Below are positions 7,623 to 13,897 of a stretch of DNA of 16,855 nucleotides, one piece after another; the first letter of the stretch is position 1; every line of letters begins with the position of its first letter. Under the pieces are notes generated by a model. The model was not told where the DNA came from. It was given only the letters and a program-made list of their open reading frames with translations, and did no database searches. Source of the stretch: Deltaproteobacteria bacterium (GTDB lineage Bacteria; Desulfobacterota; Desulfarculia; Adiutricales; Adiutricaceae); NCBI GenBank assembly GCA_031288745.1, contig JAITQT010000360.1, forward strand, positions 1 to 16,855, written 5' to 3'. The translations under genes and the position numbers were made by a program.

Positions 7623-8996
7623 TCAATTGCGTAAACTATGGATAGGGGCCGGAATTCTCCCTCCCAAAGCCACAAAGGCCTCAGCCTCCGGGTAATCGCG
7701 GACGCCAAGGATACTAGCCGAACCCAGAAGGCCTCCGAAGCTAACCTTATCGCCCACTTTTTTTCCGGGCACGGGGATAAGCCTAGCGGCCGTGGTTTTA
7801 TGATTAATAACCCCAATAGCCATCTCGTCAGCTATTAAAGCGGCAATCGTAGCCGCGCTAGTCTCACCGGGGAGACAGACCATATCTAAGCCAACAGAGC
7901 AAACGGAGGTTAAAGCCTCTAATTTTTCTAAAGTCAAATAACCGGCCTCAGCCGCAGCTCCAATGCCTAAATCTTCAGATACGGGAATAAAGGCCCCGGA
8001 AAGCCCGCCAACGTGACTAGAAGCAAAGGCTCCGCCTTTTTTTACTGCGTCGTTTAAAAGGGCCAAAAGGGCCGTTGAGCCTGGGGCCCCTATGGCCTTA
8101 AGGCCAAAGGAGGTAAAAATCTCCCCCACCGAATCGCCTACCTGAGGGGCCGGAGCCAAAGAGAGATCTACCACCCCGAAGGGTAAATTTAAGGCCGCCG
8201 CCACTTCCCGGCCTAGGATCTCGCCAACCCTAGTAACCTTATAAGACGTGCGCTTTATAACCTCGCTTAATTGCCCAAAATTGGGTTTAGGACTTTGCTC
8301 CATAGCTCGGTCAATAGCCTTTTTAACCACTCCCGGGCCGGAAACGCCAACGTTAATGACCGCGTCTGGCTCTCCTAAGCCCAAATAGGCCCCGGCCATA
8401 AAAGGCATATCGGGAGGAATGTTAGCAAAGACTACTAATTTAGCACAGGCCAAGGCGTCTCTATCTTTTGAAAGCTCGGCCGCCTTTTTAACGGCCATAC
8501 CCATAAGAACGGCCGCATCCATATTAATGCCGTCGCGGCTGGAAGCGACGTTAACCGAGGAGCAAACCCTTTGGGTTTCGCACAGGGCTTGAGGAATAGA
8601 TTCAATCAGGGCCTTATCGCCCTTAGAGAAGCCTTTTTCAACTAGGGCCCCGAACCCGCCCACAAAATCGACGCCCGCCTCGCGCCCGGCCCGATCTAAG
8701 ACTTTAGCCAGTTTAACCAGCTGCTCGGCCTCAAAGGGACCGGCTAAGGCGCTTATGGGGGATACAGCAATGCGCTTGTTGACTACAGGGATGCCGTACT
8801 TTTCAGCTACCTGATCGCAGGTTCTAACTAAATTTTCAGCGTGGCGACTAATTTTATCCAAAACCTTGGCCATAAGTCGGCTTAAATCGTCGGAAACGCA
8901 ATCAAGAAGGGATAGCCCCAATGTAATGGCTCTAACGTCAAGATGCTCATTTTTGAGCATCTCTAAAGTGGCCGTAACTTCCCTATCTGTCAACAT
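7623..8996 (-). CDS. UPF0210/DUF711 (PFL-like) protein
   Basis: A 457-residue cytoplasmic protein of the UPF0210/DUF711 family, whose fold is related to pyruvate formate-lyase-type barrels but whose reaction is not established. Recognisable family segments are the start MLTDREVTATLEML, the LDVRAITLGLSLLDC stretch, GGFGALVEKGF, INMDAAVLMG, the INVGVSGPGVV segment, LAPAPQVGDSVGEI and GLDMVCLPGETS. Length is normal (about 450). The family often has a small ACT-domain partner gene directly upstream; none is seen here. The ATG at 8996 fits the family N-terminus, though no good ribosome-binding site is visible. A sigma-70-like promoter lies at 9190-9219, giving a leader of about 190 bases with a hairpin. 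It heads the operon down to 5181. Confidence 0.92.
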   Translation of the reverse strand: MLTDREVTATLEMLKNEHLDVRAITLGLSLLDCVSDDLSRLMAKVLDKISRHAENLVRTCDQVAEKYGIPVVNKRIAVSPISALAGPFEAEQLVKLAKVLDRAGREAGVDFVGGFGALVEKGFSKGDKALIESIPQALCETQRVCSSVNVASSRDGINMDAAVLMGMAVKKAAELSKDRDALACAKLVVFANIPPDMPFMAGAYLGLGEPDAVINVGVSGPGVVKKAIDRAMEQSPKPNFGQLSEVIKRTSYKVTRVGEILGREVAAALNLPFGVVDLSLAPAPQVGDSVGEIFTSFGLKAIGAPGSTALLALLNDAVKKGGAFASSHVGGLSGAFIPVSEDLGIGAAAEAGYLTLEKLEALTSVCSVGLDMVCLPGETSAATIAALIADEMAIGVINHKTTAARLIPVPGKKVGDKVSFGGLLGSASILGVRDYPEAEAFVALGGRIPAPIHSLRN

Positions 8997-9026
8997 AAAA
9001 ACAACATAAAAGAAAAAAATTCCTTC

Positions 9027-9053
9027 AGTAACTCTTAGCCTCCAAAAGTTACT
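9027..9053 (-). promoter_or_regulatory. Leader hairpin upstream of the UPF0210 gene
   Basis: AGTAACT (9053-9047 read on the minus strand) pairs with AGTTACT (9033-9027). The loop displays TTGGAGGC, a Shine-Dalgarno-like word with no start codon close behind. A T-rich run (ATTTTTTT) follows about eight bases after the stem. It may be a weak attenuator or a stability element; no known riboswitch is recognised. Confidence 0.35.
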
Positions 9054-9189
9054 TAGAGTAAAATGCCGTCAAAGGGATAAAAATTTATAGTCTGAATAAT
9101 TTTTTAAAAGGGAAAAAAACTAAAAAAAACAACAAGTTATGGGGTAAAAAAAGACATAGGCGAAAGTGTCAGCCTCAGGACCAAATTTT

Positions 9190-9219
9190 ATTTTAAACAA
9201 TAAATGACTCTAATGTCAA
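9190..9219 (-). promoter_or_regulatory. Sigma-70-like promoter for the UPF0210 operon
   Basis: On the minus strand a perfect -35 TTGACA (9219-9214) is followed after 18 bases by TAAAAT (9195-9190), one mismatch from TATAAT. Transcription would begin near 9183, about 187 bases before the ATG at 8996. Confidence 0.6.
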
Positions 9220-9278
9220 GACCTAGTTTTAATTTAACAGGGCGAAAGAATCAAAAAAAATTTATTTTTCGTCGGTTC

Positions 9279-9294
9279 CGGCATGAATATTGCT
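9279..9294 (+). promoter_or_regulatory. Candidate sigma-54 promoter, first of two tandem sites
   Basis: The + strand reads CGGCATGAATATTGCT, with GG (9280-9281) and GC (9292-9293) exactly 10 bases apart. The predicted start near 9305 coincides with the first base of the stem TGATCGAAG and with the left edge of repeat copy B. No ORF follows. Confidence 0.5.
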
Positions 9295-9303
9295 AGCTTA
9301 TCA

Positions 9304-9389
9304 TTGATCGAAGTGAAAAAAGTCCCCTTTATCAGTCTTTAAATTTGTAACATAGCCTTATCACTAGTTAATTTTTTAGACTATTGTGC
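9304..9389 (+). repeat. Repeat copy B, possible small-RNA body
   Basis: This matches the reverse complement of 77-163 (see that entry for the shared blocks). It starts at the predicted transcription start of the upstream sigma-54-like site. TGATCGAAG (9305-9313) is the perfect inverse of CTTCGATCA (9408-9416), so a transcript of about 112 bases could close on itself. A small inner pair AAGAG/CTCTT lies near 9394-9410. There is no open reading frame of useful length. I read it as a candidate sigma-54-dependent small RNA. Confidence 0.5.
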
Positions 9390-9455
9390 TTTTAAGAGGT
9401 TTTTGCTCTTCGATCATCATTCCCTTATCTTAACCTCTACTCCTAACTTAGAATA

Positions 9456-9471
9456 TGGCATGAATATTGCT
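9456..9471 (+). promoter_or_regulatory. Candidate sigma-54 promoter, second of two tandem sites
   Basis: TGGCATGAATATTGCT shares 15 of 16 bases with the site at 9279-9294 and has the ideal GG-N10-GC spacing. It would start transcription near 9482, heading toward the 3' end of the oppositely oriented gene at 9557. Nothing protein-coding lies in between, so it may make a small RNA or an antisense transcript. Confidence 0.5.
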
Positions 9472-9556
9472 TGCTTCCCTTGCCTCATCCGCCACTTTAG
9501 AAATCCCGAACAAAGACGCAACTCTTGGGCTCGATCAATATTTTTATTTATCTAAT

Positions 9557-11299
9557 TTAACCGGCCTCGACGACCTCCATAAGTCCATCCAATCCCCGCG
9601 CTAAGCGCCAATTCTCCGCCTTCTCAAAAACCACCAAAACGTCTGTGTAGTGAGCAACCACCAAAGCGACCTTATATATTTGACTTCCTTGACCCTGAAA
9701 TTTTCGAGTATATTTTTTTTCCTCTATCTGGGCCAAAGCCTTATCGGCGGCCTTTTTCATCTCAGCTTGAAGTTGCTCTTTGTTAAAATCTTTTTTTTCA
9801 CTTGGCTTTTTGACGCTTACGTATTTCATTTCAACCACATATTGTACGCCATTGCCTAAACAAAATTGAACGTCGCAAATCCCGTCTCCTGACTGGCTTT
9901 CGCTATCGTAACGTTGCCCCGCAGCGCCAAGAGCTAATAAAAAGATTGTTTGGTAATAGCTTTCTTTGCTCGACATAATATTTTGAGGGATGTTCGCCAA
10001 TATAGTTCCGAAGAGCTTTTCGATCCCCTTAGCGTCTAATTTGATTAGGGCCGCTAAAAGGGCTGCGGACCTTTCGCTAAATAACGGCGCAAAATCAAAG
10101 GCCTCTTTGCGCCCTAAGCCTAAGGCTTGTTGATATGAAGCGCCTTCGACCTCTAAATTTGGTATTCGCAAATAATATCGATAGCCACCAGCGCCGGAGG
10201 TAACTTCTCTTTTATCCACGGTTAGATAACCGGTTTGAAAAAATAAAGCCAATTGACTCATGTCTCCGACGTCTATCGCGTTTAAATCATTTGTTAGATA
10301 ATTATCGGACCTAAAAACCTCTTGAAATCGAAAGTTTTCTCCTATTAACTCAGAAAAGTACTGCGATTTACCTGAGCTTAGCCAAAAACTTCCAAACTCT
10401 AAATTTTGAAAAGCACTAAAGACTGACCAAGGATTCAAGAGCCGTGACTTAGAGCCCCAAGAATACCCGTCGTATAATGCGAGAATTTTTTCTCTTAAGT
10501 GTTCAATAGTGGCCTCCTGAGGCAAAAAACCTTTAGATATAAATCCCCTTAGCTTTATCGGCCGACCTTTAGGATCTTTAGGATCTATTTCTTCCATTTG
10601 ATCTTTAATGAAGCTATCAAAATCATCATAAGTTAAACCGCAAATGTCGGAGTACTCGTCATTGAGAGTCAAATCATCTAGGTTGTTAAGTTTAGAGAAA
10701 ACCGAGGTTTGAGTAAACTTAGTTATCCCCGTGATAAAAGTAAACCCACGGCTTTTTGCGGCCGCTTTCATAGCGGCAAAAAAAGTGCCCATTGCGTTAC
10801 GGATATCTTCCGCTAGTATTATATCTTTAATTTTTCTTAAAATTGGCGCGTCATATTCGTCGATAAGCACGGCTGGCTTGCGGCCATATTTATAGTGAAG
10901 CGCTTCAATCAATTCTTCAAAACTAATAGCGGGATCGCCGCCGTCAAGCGTCAAGCCTTTCTGAAGAGCAATTTTCTTTAACTTACGATTTAAAGCTTCA
11001 TTAAGTACCACGACGCTATCGGCCGAGACATTATCTAGCGAAAGATGTATGACTGGCGTAGGCGTCCAGTGGTAGTCCGATTGGTCAATCCAAAGCCCCT
11101 TAAAAAGATCGCGTCTACCCTCAAGGATATACTCAAGGGTGCTCACCAAAAGTGACTTCCCAAAGCGGCGGGGCCGAGATAGAAAATATGGCTTATTTAT
11201 TTGGAGCAAAGAATAAAGCAGTTTTGTCTTGTCAGCGTAGAATAAATCACTATTACGAATTTCAAGAAAATCTTCTATCCCAAGAGATGTATTTTTCAT
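9557..11299 (-). CDS. AAA-ATPase-like / PD-(D/E)XK nuclease-fold protein (PF09820 + DUF1703)
   Basis: From the ATG at 11299 the protein is 580 residues. The N-terminal AAA-ATPase-like domain has the family opening GIEDFLEIRNSDLFYADKT, Walker A in SRPRRFGKSLL (about 42-51), Walker B AVLIDEYDAPIL (about 143-154) and an FITGITKFTQTSVFSKLNNL sensor segment. The C-terminus holds the DUF1703 nuclease-like core, with an Asp in ICDVQFCLGNG, the EMK of YVVEMKYVS, and a later Gln in ALAQIEEKKY. These proteins are abundant in gut anaerobes; their job is unknown, with defence or mobile-element links only suspected. A TTG start at 11323 would read from within the adjacent MITE, so the ATG with AGGT upstream is preferred. 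Confidence 0.9.
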   Translation of the reverse strand: MKNTSLGIEDFLEIRNSDLFYADKTKLLYSLLQINKPYFLSRPRRFGKSLLVSTLEYILEGRRDLFKGLWIDQSDYHWTPTPVIHLSLDNVSADSVVVLNEALNRKLKKIALQKGLTLDGGDPAISFEELIEALHYKYGRKPAVLIDEYDAPILRKIKDIILAEDIRNAMGTFFAAMKAAAKSRGFTFITGITKFTQTSVFSKLNNLDDLTLNDEYSDICGLTYDDFDSFIKDQMEEIDPKDPKGRPIKLRGFISKGFLPQEATIEHLREKILALYDGYSWGSKSRLLNPWSVFSAFQNLEFGSFWLSSGKSQYFSELIGENFRFQEVFRSDNYLTNDLNAIDVGDMSQLALFFQTGYLTVDKREVTSGAGGYRYYLRIPNLEVEGASYQQALGLGRKEAFDFAPLFSERSAALLAALIKLDAKGIEKLFGTILANIPQNIMSSKESYYQTIFLLALGAAGQRYDSESQSGDGICDVQFCLGNGVQYVVEMKYVSVKKPSEKKDFNKEQLQAEMKKAADKALAQIEEKKYTRKFQGQGSQIYKVALVVAHYTDVLVVFEKAENWRLARGLDGLMEVVEAG

Positions 11300-11301
11300 T
11301 T

Positions 11302-11600
11302 CAATACCTGTGTCCGTTCCCAAATGTGAACGTTTAAGGGCCCGTTCACAAGAGAGAACGCTGCGGTGCCAAGCCTATTGAAAGAGACGACACATCCCGC
11401 AGCAATGTAGCCCCATAGGAGCTTAGTAATTTTAACATTAATCAAAGTTAAAATATATTGTTGGAGCAGAGAGCTAAGTAGAAACGTTAAAAGAACTAAT
11501 GTTAAGAACTTAAAGTATGCTAAAACTTAATTTCTACTCGAAAGTCGCTACCAGCCGCAACGTGGGGAAAAAAAAACTTGGTGAACGGTTACCAATAGCT
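11302..11600 (+). mobile_element. IS66-type MITE, copy 2, with 8-bp target duplication
   Basis: The element spans 11310-11592 (283 bp) between CAATACCT (11302-11309) and CAATAGCT (11593-11600), a duplication with one mismatch that implies some age. Ends are GTGTCCGTTCCC and, read inward from the right, GTAACCGTTCACC. Like copy 3 it has a second left-end unit (CCCGTTCACAAG) after TTTAAGGG. One internal stem is broken (TTAAGAAC instead of TTAAGCTC), so it is the most decayed copy. The left duplication contains, on the minus strand, the AGGT that serves as ribosome-binding site of the AAA-ATPase gene; the element therefore took the place of the region just upstream. Confidence 0.88.
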
Positions 11601-11630
11601 TATTTAAAGCCTTACTAGTCAACACCCTAA

Positions 11631-11885
11631 ACCAAAACTACGATAAATTTAATTCCAAACACGCAGCCTCTATCTAGTCTCGACCAATCCCTATATGAGG
11701 ATGAGCGGAGGATGACCGGGGAGAGGGCGATAAAGCGGCAAAGGTTAAGGCGCGAGTGTGAACTGATTATTGAGGAGCGGTTACGGAGGCTTTCGATACG
11801 GCCAGGGGCGTTCAAGGCGGCCATGAATTTGAGGAACCGTCTGGTGCCCAGGGAGTCCGGCAGGCTGGCTCTACAATCTTTCTAG
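11631..11885 (+). pseudogene. Small + strand ORF or gene remnant of unknown origin
   Basis: An open frame from 11631 to a TAG at 11883-11885 reads as plausible protein. From the ATG at 11712 it gives 57 residues, with MTGERAIKRQRLRREC, an LIIEERLRRLSIRPGAF stretch and NRLVPRESGRLALQSF. It is Arg-rich and uses AGG and CGG codons heavily, unlike its neighbours. GGAGG abuts the ATG, which is too close for a normal ribosome-binding site. It lies 38 bases after MITE copy 2 and before AT-rich DNA. I take it as the 3' remnant of a transferred gene, but a real small basic protein is possible. The opposite-strand frame at 11627-11824 is its shadow. Confidence 0.4.
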
Positions 11886-11889
11886 CGCG

Positions 11890-12680
11890 ACAATAGCGTA
11901 TCTACGTATGGCAGTACGCGCCGTCACGAAAACTATAATTATTGTTTCTAAAATAATAAAAAATATCTTTATTAGTTAATTTATTTTAAAATATAAATTA
12001 AATCAAATGTTTAAGATATTTATAGAAAAATTCTATTTCGAAAAGATGATATTTTTATCTTAGAACCCGGACATTTCTATTTTGCTGTTACATGACTTTA
12101 TTTTGGTATTATCATGAAAAAATAGTCCATGATGGTCCATTTATCATACATAATAGTATGCTCTCATAAAGATTTAAATAATAAAAAATTACTAGCCAGA
12201 GTCACTAAAAAAAGAGTAATTTAAGTTAAACTTAATATTTTATTTGTTAATTATATATATAGTATTTTTTTCTTTTATGTTAATTTGAGGTTCCAAGGTA
12301 AAATAAATAACAAGAGAAAAAACACCATAGCCTTGCTATCCTACCAAAAATAATCGAAGACCTAAATTTTCCTATTTCTATAATTAAGCAGAGTTAATGG
12401 ACGAGGTTGTAGTAGGACATTTAACTATATTACTGTTATATAAAAACTTACTGATTATATCTATATTAAAAAAATTAAAATAATCCTTAACTAAAGCGTA
12501 TAAAATGCTTGGCTAAAATCTCAAAGCGCGGCTGACCTCCTGAAAAGGCTTTTGAACAGTTACAACTTATTTTAGCAAAATTAATAAAACTTTAATAATT
12601 ATTTATATTATTAAGATAAAAAATAGAGGGCTTAGCTAAAAGAGAGATTGAGCGGAGAGATATTTTAAGAGGAAAAGAGA
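11890..12680. other. Long AT-rich non-coding tract
   Basis: Nearly 800 bases with stop codons in all frames and no recognisable gene or RNA. Near 11895-11920 there is a short GCGTA/TACGC inverted repeat, and near 12327 an ATAGC-CTT-GCTAT hairpin. At 12541-12564 the sequence GAACAGTTAC resembles the right end of the IS66-type elements (GAACGGTTAC), so decayed element ends may be buried here. Otherwise it looks like degraded DNA. Confidence 0.5.
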
Positions 12681-12896
12681 TTAATCAATATCTTTGGGGA
12701 GGCGTCTTGGTTTGGGGTGATAATATTGGCAATGACTACCGGAAGTTCTGAAGACTTGTAGATTTGGGAGGTATTGACTTTTAAAACCAATAGCGCGGCA
12801 ACCATGAGGGGTTGAAGGTTCCCAGGTTACATAATAAAAGCTGCATCGGCGACAATTGGGGCCAGTAGCCGATTTTGTCTCAAAGGGCTGAGTCAA
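12681..12896 (-). CDS. 71-residue conserved-looking Cys protein coupled to yggS
   Basis: A small soluble protein with four cysteines: NCRRC near residues 14-18, HGCRA near 31-35 and SHCQYYHPK near 54-62. The order NCRRCSFYYVTW, then PHGCRAIGFKS, then SGSHCQYYHPK looks like a compact metal-binding or disulfide fold. I recall similar short uncharacterised proteins in Deltaproteobacteria, but cannot name a family or function. Its ATG at 12896 overlaps the yggS stop by four bases (ATGA), so translation is almost certainly coupled. It is the last gene of the HD-GYP/yggS operon. No terminator is obvious after it. Confidence 0.75.
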   Translation of the reverse strand: MTQPFETKSATGPNCRRCSFYYVTWEPSTPHGCRAIGFKSQYLPNLQVFRTSGSHCQYYHPKPRRLPKDID

Positions 12897-13594
12897 GGCC
12901 AGGCCCTAGGGCCAAACAAGGCCGTGCCCACTCTAACGATAGTCGCCCCTTCATAGATAGCCTGTCTATAATCAGCGCTCATACCCATACTTAACTGCGT
13001 TAGCCAGGGAGCCGCGCTATCTCTAAGCTCTCTGAGGCGTTTATAATAGGGCCGACCCCTCTCGGGGTCGGAATCAAAGGGGGCCATGGTCATAAGGCCC
13101 TGGGGTGAAAGATTGGAAAATTGGGCCAGCCCCTCAAGTAAAGAGGGTAATCCTTCCGGCCTTAGCCCGCTTTTACTTTCCTCGCCCGAAACGTTTACTT
13201 GAATAAAAACGGGCATAATTTTAGTCAGCGCCTTAAGCCTTTTATCTAACTCAGCGGCCAGTTCAAGGCTATCTAAAGAGTGAAGCGCGCTAAAGAGCGA
13301 TGCAACGTGTTTGGCTTTATTAACTTGCAGATGGCCGATAAAATGCCATTGTAGATCGCTAGGAAGATTAGGGATCTTATCCCTAGCTTCACGAACATAG
13401 TTTTCGCCAAAAACCAACTGACCACAGCGTCTAAATATCTCGATTTGTGAAACAGGAAAAGTCTTACTTACCGCTAAAATCTTAACCGTTCCTTTGGGTC
13501 GGCCGCAAGTTAATAAGGCTTGGTCAACGTTTTGGCGTAGCTGGGCTAGCCTGGCGGCAGCCTCGGCCTCGGAAATTTCCTCCACTGTATCCAA
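12893..13594 (-). CDS. yggS: YggS/PROSC-family PLP homeostasis protein
   Basis: A cytoplasmic PLP-binding alanine-racemase-fold protein that buffers pyridoxal phosphate; it has no known catalytic reaction. The PLP lysine is in ILAVSKTF (about residue 44). Other family segments are FGENYVREARDK, QWHFIGHLQVNKA, IQVNVSGEESKSG, GLMTMAPF and the phosphate-binding SMGMSADYRQAI...GATIVRVGTALFG. I place the start at the TTG at 13594, or the GTG at 13585. These give about 231-234 residues, the usual size. A longer frame to 13651 starts inside the adjacent MITE and its first residues are element sequence. GGAG in the retained target duplication (13607-13610) is the likely ribosome-binding site, about 11 bases from the TTG. 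It sits between the HD-GYP and Cys-protein genes. Confidence 0.92.
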   Translation of the reverse strand: MDTVEEISEAEAAARLAQLRQNVDQALLTCGRPKGTVKILAVSKTFPVSQIEIFRRCGQLVFGENYVREARDKIPNLPSDLQWHFIGHLQVNKAKHVASLFSALHSLDSLELAAELDKRLKALTKIMPVFIQVNVSGEESKSGLRPEGLPSLLEGLAQFSNLSPQGLMTMAPFDSDPERGRPYYKRLRELRDSAAPWLTQLSMGMSADYRQAIYEGATIVRVGTALFGPRAWP

Positions 13595-13603
13595 AATTAG
13601 ACT

Positions 13604-13897
13604 GTCTCCGGGTGTCAGTTCACAAATGTGAACGTTTAAGGGCCCGTTCACAAGTGAGAACGTTGCGATGCCAAGCCTATTGAAAGGGATGGCACATACC
13701 GTAGCCCCTTATAGGAGCTTAGTAATTTTAACATTAATCAAAGTTAAAATATATGGTTGGAGCGCCGAGCTAAGTAGAAACCTCAAAAGAACTAATGTTA
13801 AGCTCTTAAGGGTATGCTAAAACTTAATTACCACTCGAAAGTCGCTACCAGCTGCAACGTGAAGAAAAAAAGACTTGGTGAACGGTTACGTCTCCGG
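13604..13897 (+). mobile_element. IS66-type MITE, copy 3, with 8-bp target duplication
   Basis: The element spans 13612-13889 (278 bp) between perfect direct repeats GTCTCCGG (13604-13611, 13890-13897). Ends are GTGTCAGTTCAC and, inward from the right, GTAACCGTTCACC. Internal arms nest: ACGTTGC (13660-13666) with GCAACGT (13854-13860), GTAGC (13701) with GCTAC (13844), CCCTT (13706) with AAGGG (13808), GAGCTTA (13715) with TAAGCTC (13799), and a hairpin ATTTTAAC/GTTAAAAT (13725-13750). The left end carries two hairpin units in tandem (13618-13633 and 13645-13662). Eight bases present in copies 1 and 2 before GTAGC are missing. It lies between the HD-GYP gene and yggS, and its right end supplies the HD-GYP stop codon. 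Confidence 0.9.

Larger units (their letters stand above)
9001..9556. other. Regulatory non-coding block
   Basis: This 556-base gap has no ORF with coding features. It holds, from left to right, the UPF0210 leader hairpin, its sigma-70-like promoter on the minus strand, and two + strand sigma-54-like sites around repeat copy B. No terminator for the gene ending at 9557 is evident. Confidence 0.6.

Noticed and set aside
9453..9556. Possible small protein after the second sigma-54-like site
   Set aside because: No start codon with a useful open frame before the convergent gene end.
11627..11824. Minus-strand 65-residue frame
   Set aside because: It mirrors the + strand frame 11631-11885, which has the more protein-like composition.
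12541..12564. GAACAGTTAC resembling another IS66-type right end
   Set aside because: No matching left end or 8-bp duplication could be found, so it is kept only as a possible relic.
13595..13651. N-terminal extension of YggS beginning at a GTG inside the MITE
   Set aside because: The first residues are translated element sequence; family length and the GGAG in the target duplication favour a start near 13594 or 13585.
13800..13889. Resemblance of the MITE right end (GAAAGTCGC, ACGGTTAC) to a group II intron domain V and 3' end
   Set aside because: No GUGYG 5' boundary, no catalytic triad arrangement and no reverse transcriptase; the 8-bp target duplications instead show DNA transposition.
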